From NCBI RefSeq assembly GCF_046035435.1, contig NZ_JBFNFH010000001.1: a DNA stretch of 64,000 nucleotides, one strand, 5' to 3'. The position numbers and the translations under genes were made by a program. The notes beneath the pieces are model-generated. The model did not search any database. It was given only the letters and a program-made list of their open reading frames with translations, and was not told the DNA's origin. The stretch's first letter is position 1. Every line of letters begins with the position of its first letter. Source of the DNA: Helcococcus bovis. GTDB lineage: Bacteria; Bacillota; Clostridia; Tissierellales; Peptoniphilaceae. This document shows, one piece after another, positions 28,328 to 36,848 of this stretch.

Positions 28328-28771
28328 TTATCCTATTATCTCCTTCATCATATACCTATCTTCATATTCTTTATATCCATTTTTAGGATAAAAAGAATAT
28401 GACTCATACCAATTCTTTTTACTTTCACCCAAATGAACTCTTAAAGTCTTAATCCCTTTATTTTTTAAGTAATCCTCTACAAATGCCAGAAGTTTAGTAC
28501 CTATCCCCCTTCTTTTCATAGATGGTTTTATATAAAATCTATGTAAAAAAGCTTCTTCTTTATTTTCTATTTTCGAATATCCTAAGCAACCCAAAACTTC
28601 TTCTTTTTGATTAACCACTAACCAAAACATGTCACCTTTATCAATATAATATTTATTAATATCATATAAATCTTCTCTTAGATTTGAGTTAAGTCCAATA
28701 CTAATCCTTGCTTCTTTAATCATTTGATGTAAATCTTCTTTATACCTATTAGAATATTTTATTATTTTCAA
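28328..28771 (-). CDS. GNAT family N-acetyltransferase
   Basis: This 147-residue single-domain GNAT has an acetyl-CoA loop KPSMKRRGIGTKLLAFVEDY (about 82-101) and a C-terminal SFYPKNGYKEYEDRYMM. The acceptor substrate is not identifiable. It lies between the Nudix gene (20-base gap) and the phosphorylase gene (2-base gap) in one tight operon of small salvage and modification enzymes. Confidence 0.9.
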   Translation of the reverse strand: MKIIKYSNRYKEDLHQMIKEARISIGLNSNLREDLYDINKYYIDKGDMFWLVVNQKEEVLGCLGYSKIENKEEAFLHRFYIKPSMKRRGIGTKLLAFVEDYLKNKGIKTLRVHLGESKKNWYESYSFYPKNGYKEYEDRYMMKEIIG

Positions 28772-28791
28772 AATATTACTCCTAGAATGTT

Positions 28792-29319
28792 TTAATAAAT
28801 CTCATTTTCCAAAATTTTTGTAGCATGCTCCAAAACAAGTATTTCTCTATCAGCAATAAGCTTTCCCAATCTTGTATTTGAACATTTAACATACTCTCTT
28901 CTAGCTTCTTCATATGTTAATTTCAAGGTAGATAAATGAAAATCATTTATCTCCGAGTCTGTCATTTCTTTTTCTCCAAATGACTTAATTTTACACAAAT
29001 AATAATTATTAATATTTCGTCTATGAATCAAATTATAAAAATCTTTTACTACTCCTAATTTAGTTATAATCTCTACTTCAACGCCTAATTCTTCTTTAAG
29101 TTCTCTAACTATTGCTTCCTCAAGATTTTCTCCTGATTCAACTCCACCACCTGCTGTTTCAATAAGTGTTGCTTTACCGAAATCATCATCTCTCTCAACT
29201 CTAACAAAATAATAATTTTCTTCATTATCTATAACTATAGCTCTTACAATATCTCTATCATGATCTGTATAGGTAAAATCCCATTGAGTATCTTGCAATG
29301 ATATATTTAATTCTTTCAT
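28792..29319 (-). CDS. Nudix hydrolase
   Basis: This 175-residue protein carries a full Nudix box: GGGVESGENLEEAIVRELKE followed by ELGVE (about 76-100), with the REL-x-EE metal-binding core. Nudix enzymes hydrolyse nucleoside diphosphates linked to another moiety; the substrate is not evident. The N-terminal strand DTQWDFTYTDHDRDIVRAIV fits the fold. It lies in the operon between the alpha/beta hydrolase and GNAT genes. Confidence 0.93.
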   Translation of the reverse strand: MKELNISLQDTQWDFTYTDHDRDIVRAIVIDNEENYYFVRVERDDDFGKATLIETAGGGVESGENLEEAIVRELKEELGVEVEIITKLGVVKDFYNLIHRRNINNYYLCKIKSFGEKEMTDSEINDFHLSTLKLTYEEARREYVKCSNTRLGKLIADREILVLEHATKILENEIY

Positions 29320-29359
29320 CTAATCATCCATCCTTATACAAAAATATAATTTTTCACAA

Positions 29360-30001
29360 TCAAAATTTATCCAAATATCTAACTATTTCTTTACCAATTT
29401 CTTCAGGTTTTTCACTATAAAAATCATGATTTGTATTTTCAATAAATACAATTTCAATATTTTTTCTATCAAGTTTATTGTAATTTTTAACCTTGTTTAA
29501 CTTATAGTCATATGCTTCTTTTGGTGTATCTGATAAAAGTAATAAAATGTCTTTTTCCGTATTTATCGAAAATATATCTTTATATTGATCAAATCTCAAG
29601 TCAAAAAGTGAGCATACAGTATCAGGATTCATATCTAAATTGTTTTGCTTAATATAATTTCTACTCCACTCTTTTTCTTCTTCTAAAGTTGTTTGCATAA
29701 AATCATTTCCAAATACTCCACCATCAAGTATTATAGTAGATTTAGGATTGATATCATCTATGAATTTTAATATTAAATCTGCTCCTAATGAATATCCCAT
29801 AACAAGAGAATTACAAGGAATAACTGACTTTATCCAATTTACAAAATCTTCTATATTTTCTATTTTAGTATTTATATTAGAATATTGTCCTGGCAAGTCT
29901 ATATAAATAATTTCATAATTTTGACTATTTAAGAATTTGTTAAATTCTAATATAGACTCCTCTTTAGCCCCCAATCCTGAAAGCATATATATTTTTTTCA
30001 T
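29360..30001 (-). CDS. Alpha/beta hydrolase
   Basis: This 213-residue cytoplasmic hydrolase begins MKKIYMLSGLGAKEESILEF and has the nucleophile elbow MGYSLGADL (Gly-Tyr-Ser-Leu-Gly, about 89-93). A late acid and the catalytic His lie in ENTNHDFYSEKPEEIG. It could be a thioesterase or esterase; no substrate can be given. Ten bases separate its start from the DUF234 ATPase stop, so both share a transcript. Confidence 0.88.
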   Translation of the reverse strand: MKKIYMLSGLGAKEESILEFNKFLNSQNYEIIYIDLPGQYSNINTKIENIEDFVNWIKSVIPCNSLVMGYSLGADLILKFIDDINPKSTIILDGGVFGNDFMQTTLEEEKEWSRNYIKQNNLDMNPDTVCSLFDLRFDQYKDIFSINTEKDILLLLSDTPKEAYDYKLNKVKNYNKLDRKNIEIVFIENTNHDFYSEKPEEIGKEIVRYLDKF

Positions 30002-30011
30002 AATTAACTCC

Positions 30012-31397
30012 TTATTGTATATTATACATATCTTCTAACTTTATCAATTCTACATTATTTCCTACTTTCATTTTACTGAAATCTGATAAACTTGTTATCC
30101 AATAAAAGGATTCTTTATAAGAAAAATTTAAGGATTTTTCAACTAAATTATCAATTACCGATTTATCAATCAACTCATTTTTCCACTTTGCTTCTAAAAA
30201 TAAATATTTCTCATTATCTCCATAAGCGATCATGTCAATTTCTGATTCTTTCTTTAATCTGCTATCATTCCCCCACCAATTACCATAATCATTTGGAAAA
30301 ATTGGTATTAATCCTCTTTTAAATCTTTCTTCAAAATATTCTATAGAAATTTTTTCAAAAACTTTTCCCATATAATCATTTAAGTTATCTTTTATAGACT
30401 TATTGTAAACTAATACGCCCATATCTAAATTAATAAGATTTAAATTCTTTTGAACAAATTTATACCAAAAAGAAAACATTGTATCACTTATTAAATATAT
30501 TGGTCTTTTAGATTTTCTATTTAATACAGGAGTCTTTTTTTCAATTATTCCTAACTCAATTAATGAATTTAAATAATGATTTAAGCTACCAGTCGCTAAA
30601 CTTACTTTATTTGCAATCTCGTTTAATTTAGTAGATCCTTGGGAAATAGAAAATAAAATATCATTATAAGTTTTAGGCTGTCTAAGCTCTTGTTTTAATA
30701 GATTTGATGTTTCTTCATATAAACGACCATTAACTTTTAAAAATATTTCAACTATATTTTCTTGTAAACTTTTAGAATCATTAAAATAAGTTAAATATTC
30801 AGCAACACCATTAGTCAATCCATATACTATCGCCTTATCTTTATAAGAATATTTTTCTACAAATTCTGAAGCTTCTAAATAATTAAATGTATTTATCTTA
30901 TATTGACTCGTTCTTCTCCCATATAAAGGACTCTTATATCCTAAAACCTGCTCTTCCATAAAACTCATTGATGAACCACATAAAATTAAAAATAATTTAC
31001 TTTTATATTTATATTCATCTATTAAACTTTGAATTAATGATGAAATATATGGTGATGATTCTGCCAAATAAGGATATTCATCTATAACAAAAATTATTTT
31101 ATTATTAATACTATACTCAAATAAAAATTTAAATGCTCTTTCAAAAGTATCAAAAGCCGGCAAACCTAATATATTTCCACAAGCTCTATAAATAGCTTCT
31201 GACAATAAATTTAAATTAATTACCACATTTGATTCTAATCCAACAAAATAATATCCTGGCTTATTTTTTAAAAATTCCTTTATCAAATAAGTTTTTCCAA
31301 CTCTTCTTCTCCCATAAATTACTGAAAAAGCAAAATCATTATTATTAAATTCATTATTAAGCTCATTCAATTCAAAATTTCTACCTATAAATTTCAT
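30012..31397 (-). CDS. AAA ATPase of the archaeal-ATPase/DUF234 type
   Basis: This 461-residue protein has Walker A YGRRRVGKTYLI (about 28-39) and Walker B IIFVIDEYPYL. A winged-helix segment lies near 250-290 (NEIANKVSLATGSLNHYL). The C-terminal DUF234 domain holds a nuclease-like core, WWGNDSRLKKESEIDMIAYG with YLFLEAKWKNE, giving the E-x-D-x(n)-E-x-K pattern of restriction-type folds. Function is not established for the family. A 24-bp perfect palindrome lies 40 bases upstream of its start. It heads the salvage-enzyme operon. Confidence 0.92.
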   Translation of the reverse strand: MKFIGRNFELNELNNEFNNNDFAFSVIYGRRRVGKTYLIKEFLKNKPGYYFVGLESNVVINLNLLSEAIYRACGNILGLPAFDTFERAFKFLFEYSINNKIIFVIDEYPYLAESSPYISSLIQSLIDEYKYKSKLFLILCGSSMSFMEEQVLGYKSPLYGRRTSQYKINTFNYLEASEFVEKYSYKDKAIVYGLTNGVAEYLTYFNDSKSLQENIVEIFLKVNGRLYEETSNLLKQELRQPKTYNDILFSISQGSTKLNEIANKVSLATGSLNHYLNSLIELGIIEKKTPVLNRKSKRPIYLISDTMFSFWYKFVQKNLNLINLDMGVLVYNKSIKDNLNDYMGKVFEKISIEYFEERFKRGLIPIFPNDYGNWWGNDSRLKKESEIDMIAYGDNEKYLFLEAKWKNELIDKSVIDNLVEKSLNFSYKESFYWITSLSDFSKMKVGNNVELIKLEDMYNIQ

Positions 31398-31436
31398 ATA
31401 ATCACCTCAAATATATTATATAATACAATAATACGA

Positions 31437-31460
31437 TATGCAATAATATATTATTGCATA
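31437..31460. promoter_or_regulatory. 24-bp perfect palindrome upstream of the DUF234 ATPase
   Basis: TATGCAATAATA (31437-31448) is followed directly by its reverse complement TATTATTGCATA (31449-31460). The flanks (ATAATAC to the left, ATACATTATTATA to the right) extend an imperfect dyad over about 50 bases. It is placed like an operator or leader hairpin for the minus-strand operon. Confidence 0.65.
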
Positions 31461-31580
31461 ATACATTATTATATTTATATTTTACTATTTGTCGCATATA
31501 TCTCCTCTTAAATTTAATTTTTCTTGATAATCATGTATTATAACACTTTTTATATATTCAATAAATAACCACTTACAAAA

Positions 31581-33740
31581 CTAATACAAAACAAACTTCT
31601 CCAAAAACTCTACAACATCATATTTATACTTATATGGATATATCGAATATCCATATCTATTAATATAAATTTCAATATTTCCTTGCTTGTCCGTTCTAAA
31701 TATTTTTATATTTCTCTTTTTAAGTCTTTGCAATAATTGAGTATGTGGATGCCCATATCTATTATTGAAACCTGCCGATATAAGTGCATTTGTGATATTT
31801 GGATTGTTTTGTAAAAACTCCTCACTTGTGGAATGATTTGAGCCATGATGTGAAACTTTAAGAAAATCTATCCTATCCCCAATTTTTATAAATTTCTCAT
31901 TTTCCTCAACATCTCCTGTGAGTAAAATCTTACTATTAAAAATTTTTAGCAAAAGCACAAGCGAACTATCATTAGAAGACTTTGCATTTTTACCGTCTAA
32001 AATCACTTCAAACTTAGCATTCCCAATATTTATCTTTTCTCCATTTTTTACAGATTTTGCATTATAATTTTTTAATGTGTTGGAATAAATTTTTCCAACA
32101 TTCATAACTGATACTAAATATTGCAAATTGCCCATGTGATCGAAATCATTGTGTGAAATAAAGACATTGTCTATTTTTGTAACACCATTCTTATATAAAT
32201 AATCAAAAAGATTTCTACCCGATAATTCGGGATTAAACATATTTCCACCAGTATCTATAAGTGTTGTAATTCCTTTGTTTCTGAGCATTACTGCATCTCC
32301 CTGACCTACATCAATAACATTTATTACAGCATAAGGCAGCAAGAATGTTTTCAGTAAAATTACTGGAAAAATGGTAAAAATTAGGTATAATTTCCTATTT
32401 TTTCTAAATTTATATAAAATCATTCTATAATTTAAGATGCAAATTATAATCAAATAATAAACGACTATCATTTTTACATTTGAATACGGGAATGTTATTT
32501 CAAATGAATCTTTTATTGTATTTAGGGGGTAGATTATAAGTGAAATGATGTAAAAAATTCCTTCTATAAATATACTTACTAATTTTAATCTAATAAAAAT
32601 ATAGATAAAACCTGATAATAGAGCCACACTTACAAATGGTAAAATCAATATATTTGTAAAAATGGAGAGTAAATTTATTTTATTGAAAAAATAGATTGAA
32701 AATGGAATTAATCCTATTTGAATGGCTATTGGTGTAATAAACATTTTTGGCATTTTTCTATATAATTTAGCCACTTTATTAGGTAAGTAATAAATCGAAA
32801 ACATAGTTATATAGCTAAGATAAAATCCCGTTGAATAAATGAAAAACGGATTTACAATCAATGATAATAACATGGATACAAAGAGTGTATTATATTTGTC
32901 TTTTATATTATTTGTGTAAATTGCAAGCATTGTTACGCTATACATGCTTAAAGCTCTGATTAAAGAAATAGGAAAATCAACGAGATATCCATAAAATATT
33001 AAAAACATTATTACAAATATTCCAAAATATTTTTTGCTTATTTTCATTCTCCTGCCAATATTATCCAAAAATAATATTAAAATATTTAAATGAAGCCCTG
33101 AAATGGCTAAAACATGAGATAATCCTAAATCTTTAAAATCATCAAACATTTCATTATCGGATTTTTCCGATAAAATCATAGAGTTCATAAACGCCGAAGA
33201 AATATTATTTAAATTTTTATCAAAAAATTCTTTAAGATGATTATAAATGTTGTATTTCAATCTGTATTGATGTCCAATTTTAGATACACTTTTTGAATTA
33301 ACTTCATAAAAAACATTCTTACTTTTTAAATAACTTTCCATGTTGAATGTATTAAAATTGTTAGATGTCTTTGGTGTACTTAACTTTTCAGTGAATGAAA
33401 CAATATCACCTAAGGAAAAATCTTTGTTGGTCTTTAATAAAATATTAGCATTTTTATATTTTAAATAATAATGATTGTTAAACTCTTTTACTTCTTTTCT
33501 AAATATTTCCGCATTGATTTTTGTCTGTTTTACTTGATTTGAGGGATATCTAACTTGTGTAGAAATTATTGAAATAGAAATAATTGAAATCATTAGTATA
33601 GCATTTTTTTTATTTTTACTATAAAATAAAAGGAAAATGAGTGATAAAAAAATATAAAAATTTAAGTTAAGGGCAAAAAATTCATAAAAAATTATACCTA
33701 AAATATAATAAGTTAAAATGAGTATTATTGGTCTTTTCAT
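31581..33740 (-). CDS. comEC: DNA uptake channel ComEC/Rec2
   Basis: This is a polytopic competence protein (about 719 residues) that passes one DNA strand across the membrane. The N-terminal helices and DUF4131 region come first. The Competence domain follows with GLSHVLAISGLHLNIL (about 210-225). A C-terminal metallo-beta-lactamase domain has DVGQGDAVML, ISHNDFDHMGN and VSHHGSNHSTSEEF. The likely start is the ATG at 33740, behind AGGAG. A longer frame to 33824 would add a hydrophobic leader that overlaps the divergent gene. No comEA is adjacent. Confidence 0.95.
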   Translation of the reverse strand: MKRPIILILTYYILGIIFYEFFALNLNFYIFLSLIFLLFYSKNKKNAILMISIISISIISTQVRYPSNQVKQTKINAEIFRKEVKEFNNHYYLKYKNANILLKTNKDFSLGDIVSFTEKLSTPKTSNNFNTFNMESYLKSKNVFYEVNSKSVSKIGHQYRLKYNIYNHLKEFFDKNLNNISSAFMNSMILSEKSDNEMFDDFKDLGLSHVLAISGLHLNILILFLDNIGRRMKISKKYFGIFVIMFLIFYGYLVDFPISLIRALSMYSVTMLAIYTNNIKDKYNTLFVSMLLSLIVNPFFIYSTGFYLSYITMFSIYYLPNKVAKLYRKMPKMFITPIAIQIGLIPFSIYFFNKINLLSIFTNILILPFVSVALLSGFIYIFIRLKLVSIFIEGIFYIISLIIYPLNTIKDSFEITFPYSNVKMIVVYYLIIICILNYRMILYKFRKNRKLYLIFTIFPVILLKTFLLPYAVINVIDVGQGDAVMLRNKGITTLIDTGGNMFNPELSGRNLFDYLYKNGVTKIDNVFISHNDFDHMGNLQYLVSVMNVGKIYSNTLKNYNAKSVKNGEKINIGNAKFEVILDGKNAKSSNDSSLVLLLKIFNSKILLTGDVEENEKFIKIGDRIDFLKVSHHGSNHSTSEEFLQNNPNITNALISAGFNNRYGHPHTQLLQRLKKRNIKIFRTDKQGNIEIYINRYGYSIYPYKYKYDVVEFLEKFVLY

Positions 33741-33760
33741 GGAAGCTCCTAGAGGTAAAA

Positions 33761-34375
33761 ATGTTAAATAGTTATATAAATCAAATAGATACACATATAA
33801 TAAAAAGAAAGTTTTTTGAAGCAAAATATCATATTGTTCCTGCTGATAGCATTTTATTGGATTATAAAAAACTTAATATTGAACAAGAAGATATTTTTAT
33901 AAATGGACATAAAGTTGATCATATTTATGACTCAAGTGTTGGAAAAGTTTTAGTATCAAACTTTAAACCAATAACTGATAAAATAAGTATATCAGTAAAT
34001 TATGAAAATAGATATAAAATTTTAAAATCTTTGACAGCAAGATTACTTATTAAATCTGTTTTAAAAAAATATTTTTCTTTAGACTGTGATAATTTTTATA
34101 CTGGTATAGAAAAATCAAGCTTTTCAATAAATAATTTATTTTTTGATGAAGATGTAAAAAAGATAATTACTACACTTGAAAAAAATATTAATGAATACAT
34201 TAAACATGATGTAAAAATTGTTAAATCAGATGATAATAAAACTACTATACCTGGTATTTTTTATATCGAAGAAAACTACATTACTGTATCATCATTATCA
34301 GAAATAAGATATTTTAAAATAGATAATTATACTTTTAATAATAATGGTGTTGTTATTAATTATAATATAAATTAA
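33761..34375 (+). CDS. Probable degenerate AlaX-like (tRNA-editing fold) protein
   Basis: This 204-residue protein matches no family I know at sight. Its layout follows AlaX/second-additional-domain editing proteins: a leading beta region with FINGHKVDHIYDSSVGKVLV, then a helix beginning NRYKILKSLTARLLI where editors have R-x(n)-HTA-x-HLL, then FDEDVKKIITTLEKNINEYI. The zinc-binding HxxxH is replaced (LTARL), so catalysis is doubtful. The start at 33761 follows AGAGGTAAAA; an in-frame ATG at 33728 lies inside the comEC start region and lacks a site. It is divergent from comEC with only 20 bases between start codons. The AlaX relation is inference. Confidence 0.5.
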   Translation: MLNSYINQIDTHIIKRKFFEAKYHIVPADSILLDYKKLNIEQEDIFINGHKVDHIYDSSVGKVLVSNFKPITDKISISVNYENRYKILKSLTARLLIKSVLKKYFSLDCDNFYTGIEKSSFSINNLFFDEDVKKIITTLEKNINEYIKHDVKIVKSDDNKTTIPGIFYIEENYITVSSLSEIRYFKIDNYTFNNNGVVINYNIN

Positions 34376-34391
34376 ATTAAATATAAACAGG

Positions 34392-34443
34392 AGGAAAAAC
34401 ATAATCGTTAATAAAAATTAACAATTATTTCAGGATTTCCTCC
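34392..34443. terminator. Shared terminator hairpin containing a Shine-Dalgarno-like arm
   Basis: CAGGAGGAAA near 34390-34399 pairs with TTTCCTCCT near 34436-34444, enclosing a second dyad, GTTAAT/ATTAAC. It lies between the AlaX-like gene stop and the stop of the convergent sigma-like gene, and T-rich text lies on the plus side. The AGGAGG is therefore probably a stem arm, not a ribosome site. Confidence 0.6.
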
Positions 34444-34447
34444 TTTG

Positions 34448-34813
34448 TTATTTTATATTAAATAATCCTTTAAACTCGTTTATATACTTACTCATTTTAT
34501 CATATATTTTTCTCATCCTCCTATGATATGTCGATTCTGATATATAAAGTATTAAGCAAATATCATGAACTGACATTCTATATTTAAACTTCATTTCTAT
34601 TAAATCTTTTTCTTTATCATCAAGTTTTGAAAATAAAAGAAACATTAACAGTTCACTATTATTTATATTTATTTCTTCTTTATTTTTTCTTATTCTCCTT
34701 TTATCAATAAAATATTTATAATCTTCCTCTTTTACAACATTTTTATACTCTTTTTTATACTTATAAAAATTATCAAATATCTCTTCTATTAATTTTTTAT
34801 TAGAATATTTCAT
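34448..34813 (-). CDS. Orphan sigma-region-4-like HTH protein
   Basis: This 121-residue basic protein carries a C-terminal helix-turn-helix of the sigma-70 region 4/ArpU style. LDDKEKDLIEMKFKYRMS is followed by VHDICLILYISESTYHRRMR (about 66-103). No region 2 is present, so it cannot be a full sigma factor. It may be a phage-type late regulator or a competence-type regulator; its place near comEC is suggestive only. AGGATATATAAAA precedes the ATG. Its transcript converges on the AlaX-like gene. Confidence 0.6.
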   Translation of the reverse strand: MKYSNKKLIEEIFDNFYKYKKEYKNVVKEEDYKYFIDKRRIRKNKEEININNSELLMFLLFSKLDDKEKDLIEMKFKYRMSVHDICLILYISESTYHRRMRKIYDKMSKYINEFKGLFNIK

Positions 34814-34896
34814 TTTTATATATCCTGTATTTCTCCCCCCTGAATACTTTATAAATATACATAAAAAAGGAAGAATTAATCAAGATACAAAAAAAA

Positions 34897-34932
34897 ATAC
34901 TATATAATCATTTTTTCTTGATTATATAGTAT
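34897..34932 (-). terminator. Terminator of the HAD-IB gene
   Basis: ATACTATATAATCA (34897-34910) and TGATTATATAGTAT (34919-34932) form a perfect 14-bp stem. On the minus strand a run of T follows. It is 24 bases past the gene stop. Confidence 0.85.
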
Positions 34933-34955
34933 TTTACTATTCATTATATTAAATT

Positions 34956-35690
34956 TTATTCAGTAGTTAATGTATAATGATCTACATTGATATCTACATG
35001 ATAAATTACATCTTTTCTTTCAACAACTATATCAACCCTACTTGTAAGTTCTTCATCATCTCTTATAATATCCAAAAACTTTTTAGATGGATTAATTGCT
35101 GTTGCATTTTTCATTGTTTTTAACATTGAATAATCTCCATTTGTATCTCCATATGCATATGAATTTTCAATGTCAATATCATATTTTTCAACTAAAAGTT
35201 TTATCTCTTTTAATTTAGAATCACTGTCCCACATTTGAGAAATTTCTCCTGTAAAATTACCTTCTGAATCAAAAACATAATCTGTACCTGAGCAATCGTC
35301 AATATTATATACTTTCCCTAGCATTTTTACTAAATATGTTGGAGAACCTGATACAAAAAACACCTTATGTCCTTGATCTTGATGCCATTTGATTCTATCT
35401 CTTGTAAATGTATAAACTAGCTCTCCTTCTTCTTTAATTACTTGCTTAGCAGTTTCTACAATTAAAGCTTTATTTATTCCCATTAATTTTTCTTTATATA
35501 AAAGACCTATTTCTGAAATATAATCGTCATAATCTCCATATCTTTTTTCAAATGCTTCATACTTTGCTTTTATATTTTTTATATATGATTCTTCATCAAT
35601 TATGCCGTATTTTACTAATTTTTTAAAATGTTTTACCATAATAGATTCTCTCATTAAAGTACCGTCAATATCAAAAAAAGCACCTATCAT
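34956..35690 (-). CDS. HAD-IB family phosphatase (SerB-like)
   Basis: This 244-residue cytoplasmic phosphatase of HAD subclass IB has motif I FFDIDGTLMRES (nucleophile Asp7, with Asp9), motif II VFFVSGSPTYLVKML and motif III/IV SYAYGDTNGDYSML. Relatives act on phosphoserine or phospholipid head groups; the substrate is not evident. It is the last gene of a minus-strand run with the membrane protein (8-base gap) and map. Confidence 0.9.
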   Translation of the reverse strand: MIGAFFDIDGTLMRESIMVKHFKKLVKYGIIDEESYIKNIKAKYEAFEKRYGDYDDYISEIGLLYKEKLMGINKALIVETAKQVIKEEGELVYTFTRDRIKWHQDQGHKVFFVSGSPTYLVKMLGKVYNIDDCSGTDYVFDSEGNFTGEISQMWDSDSKLKEIKLLVEKYDIDIENSYAYGDTNGDYSMLKTMKNATAINPSKKFLDIIRDDEELTSRVDIVVERKDVIYHVDINVDHYTLTTE

Positions 35691-35698
35691 AAAACCTC

Positions 35699-36034
35699 CT
35701 ATTTTCTCTTAACAGTTTTTTTCTTAAAGATTCCTCCCAAGGAATCTAATATATCTAAAATATACGCAAACAAAATTCCCACTAATCCAAAAGTAATAAT
35801 CTCCGTACCTAATTTAAGTAATACCAATCCCGTTGAACTTAGTAAAAAAATATATCCATTAATAAATAAAATTAATCCAAAAACAAAAATTATCAAATTA
35901 ACATAATATTTCATTTTTTTATTTTTTATAAATGAATATAATAATATAGTTACAACTATAGAAGCTATAACTAAGATAGGAATAATACTATTTGCACTCC
36001 CATACTTTGAAATTAATTGAAGTATTGATCTCAT
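35699..36034 (-). CDS. Small membrane protein, unknown function
   Basis: I do not recognise a family. The 111 residues contain three hydrophobic helices (about 17-36, 42-68, 70-98) and a very basic C-terminus (GIFKKKTVKRK). It sits 9 bases after map and 8 bases before the HAD-IB gene, so it is co-transcribed with them. Confidence 0.7.
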   Translation of the reverse strand: MRSILQLISKYGSANSIIPILVIASIVVTILLYSFIKNKKMKYYVNLIIFVFGLILFINGYIFLLSSTGLVLLKLGTEIITFGLVGILFAYILDILDSLGGIFKKKTVKRK

Positions 36035-36043
36035 CTTCTTCTC

Positions 36044-36847
36044 CTAAAATTTATAATTTTTTATCCATTGTTTTTCTTCTTCATTTAATTCATAATCATC
36101 TTGATTTGTTAAAATGTCTGCCTTACCATCTTTTACAACAAATGTATGTTCAAATTGGCATGATTTCTTTCCATCTCTTGTTCTAGCTGTCCAACCATCA
36201 CTATCAATTTTCATCATCCAAGTCCCAACATTAACCATTGGTTCCACTGTAATAACCATGTTTTCCATCAATCTTCTTCCTCTTCCCGCTTTTCCATAAT
36301 GAGGAACTTGAGGATCTTCATGCATTTCTTTACCAATACCATGTCCTATAAAATCTCTAACAACTGAAAAACCTTCTCCTTCTACATAAGTTTGAATGGC
36401 ATTTCCAATGTCTCCAATTCTATTGCCAGCTACTGCCTGTTCAATTCCCAAATACATACTTTTTTCTGTAACTTCCATCAGTTTTTTATCTTGTTCTGAA
36501 AGTTCACCAATTGCATATGACCAGCATGAATCTGATAAATACCCATTATAGTTAACAACATTATCAATTGATAAAATGTCCCCTTCTTTTAATACAACAT
36601 CTTTACTTGGAAATCCATGGCAAATAACATCATTTAATGATGTACATAATGCATATGGAAATCCTTCATATCCTTTTTGACTAGGGATTGCATTCTTAAA
36701 TTTCATAAATGCATCTGCAAAATCATTAACTTGCAATGTAGTCAATCCTGGTCTTAAAATTTCTCTTATTGCCAAATGAGTTTTACACAAAATTTCTCCT
36801 GATTTTCTCATTCCTTCTATTTCTTCTTTTGTCTTAAGTGTAATCAT
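36044..36847 (-). CDS. map: Methionine aminopeptidase, type I
   Basis: The cytoplasmic enzyme (267 residues) removes the initiator Met. Metal ligands are seen in DILSIDNVV, LSDSCW, GHGIGKEMHEDPQVPHYG and MVITVEPMVN, with a late FEHTFVV; the substrate loop is SLNDVICHGFPS. I choose the ATG at 36847, whose GGAG lies inside the end of the upstream TPR gene. The in-frame ATG at 36859 would overlap that stop and lacks a site. The C-terminal tail DDYELNEEEKQWIKNYKF is slightly longer than usual. Confidence 0.95.
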   Translation of the reverse strand: MITLKTKEEIEGMRKSGEILCKTHLAIREILRPGLTTLQVNDFADAFMKFKNAIPSQKGYEGFPYALCTSLNDVICHGFPSKDVVLKEGDILSIDNVVNYNGYLSDSCWSYAIGELSEQDKKLMEVTEKSMYLGIEQAVAGNRIGDIGNAIQTYVEGEGFSVVRDFIGHGIGKEMHEDPQVPHYGKAGRGRRLMENMVITVEPMVNVGTWMMKIDSDGWTARTRDGKKSCQFEHTFVVKDGKADILTNQDDYELNEEEKQWIKNYKF

Positions 36848-36848
36848 A

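Noticed and set aside
34392..34443. AGGAGG as ribosome site of an unannotated small gene
   Set aside because: The site is one arm of a terminator stem and no open frame follows it.
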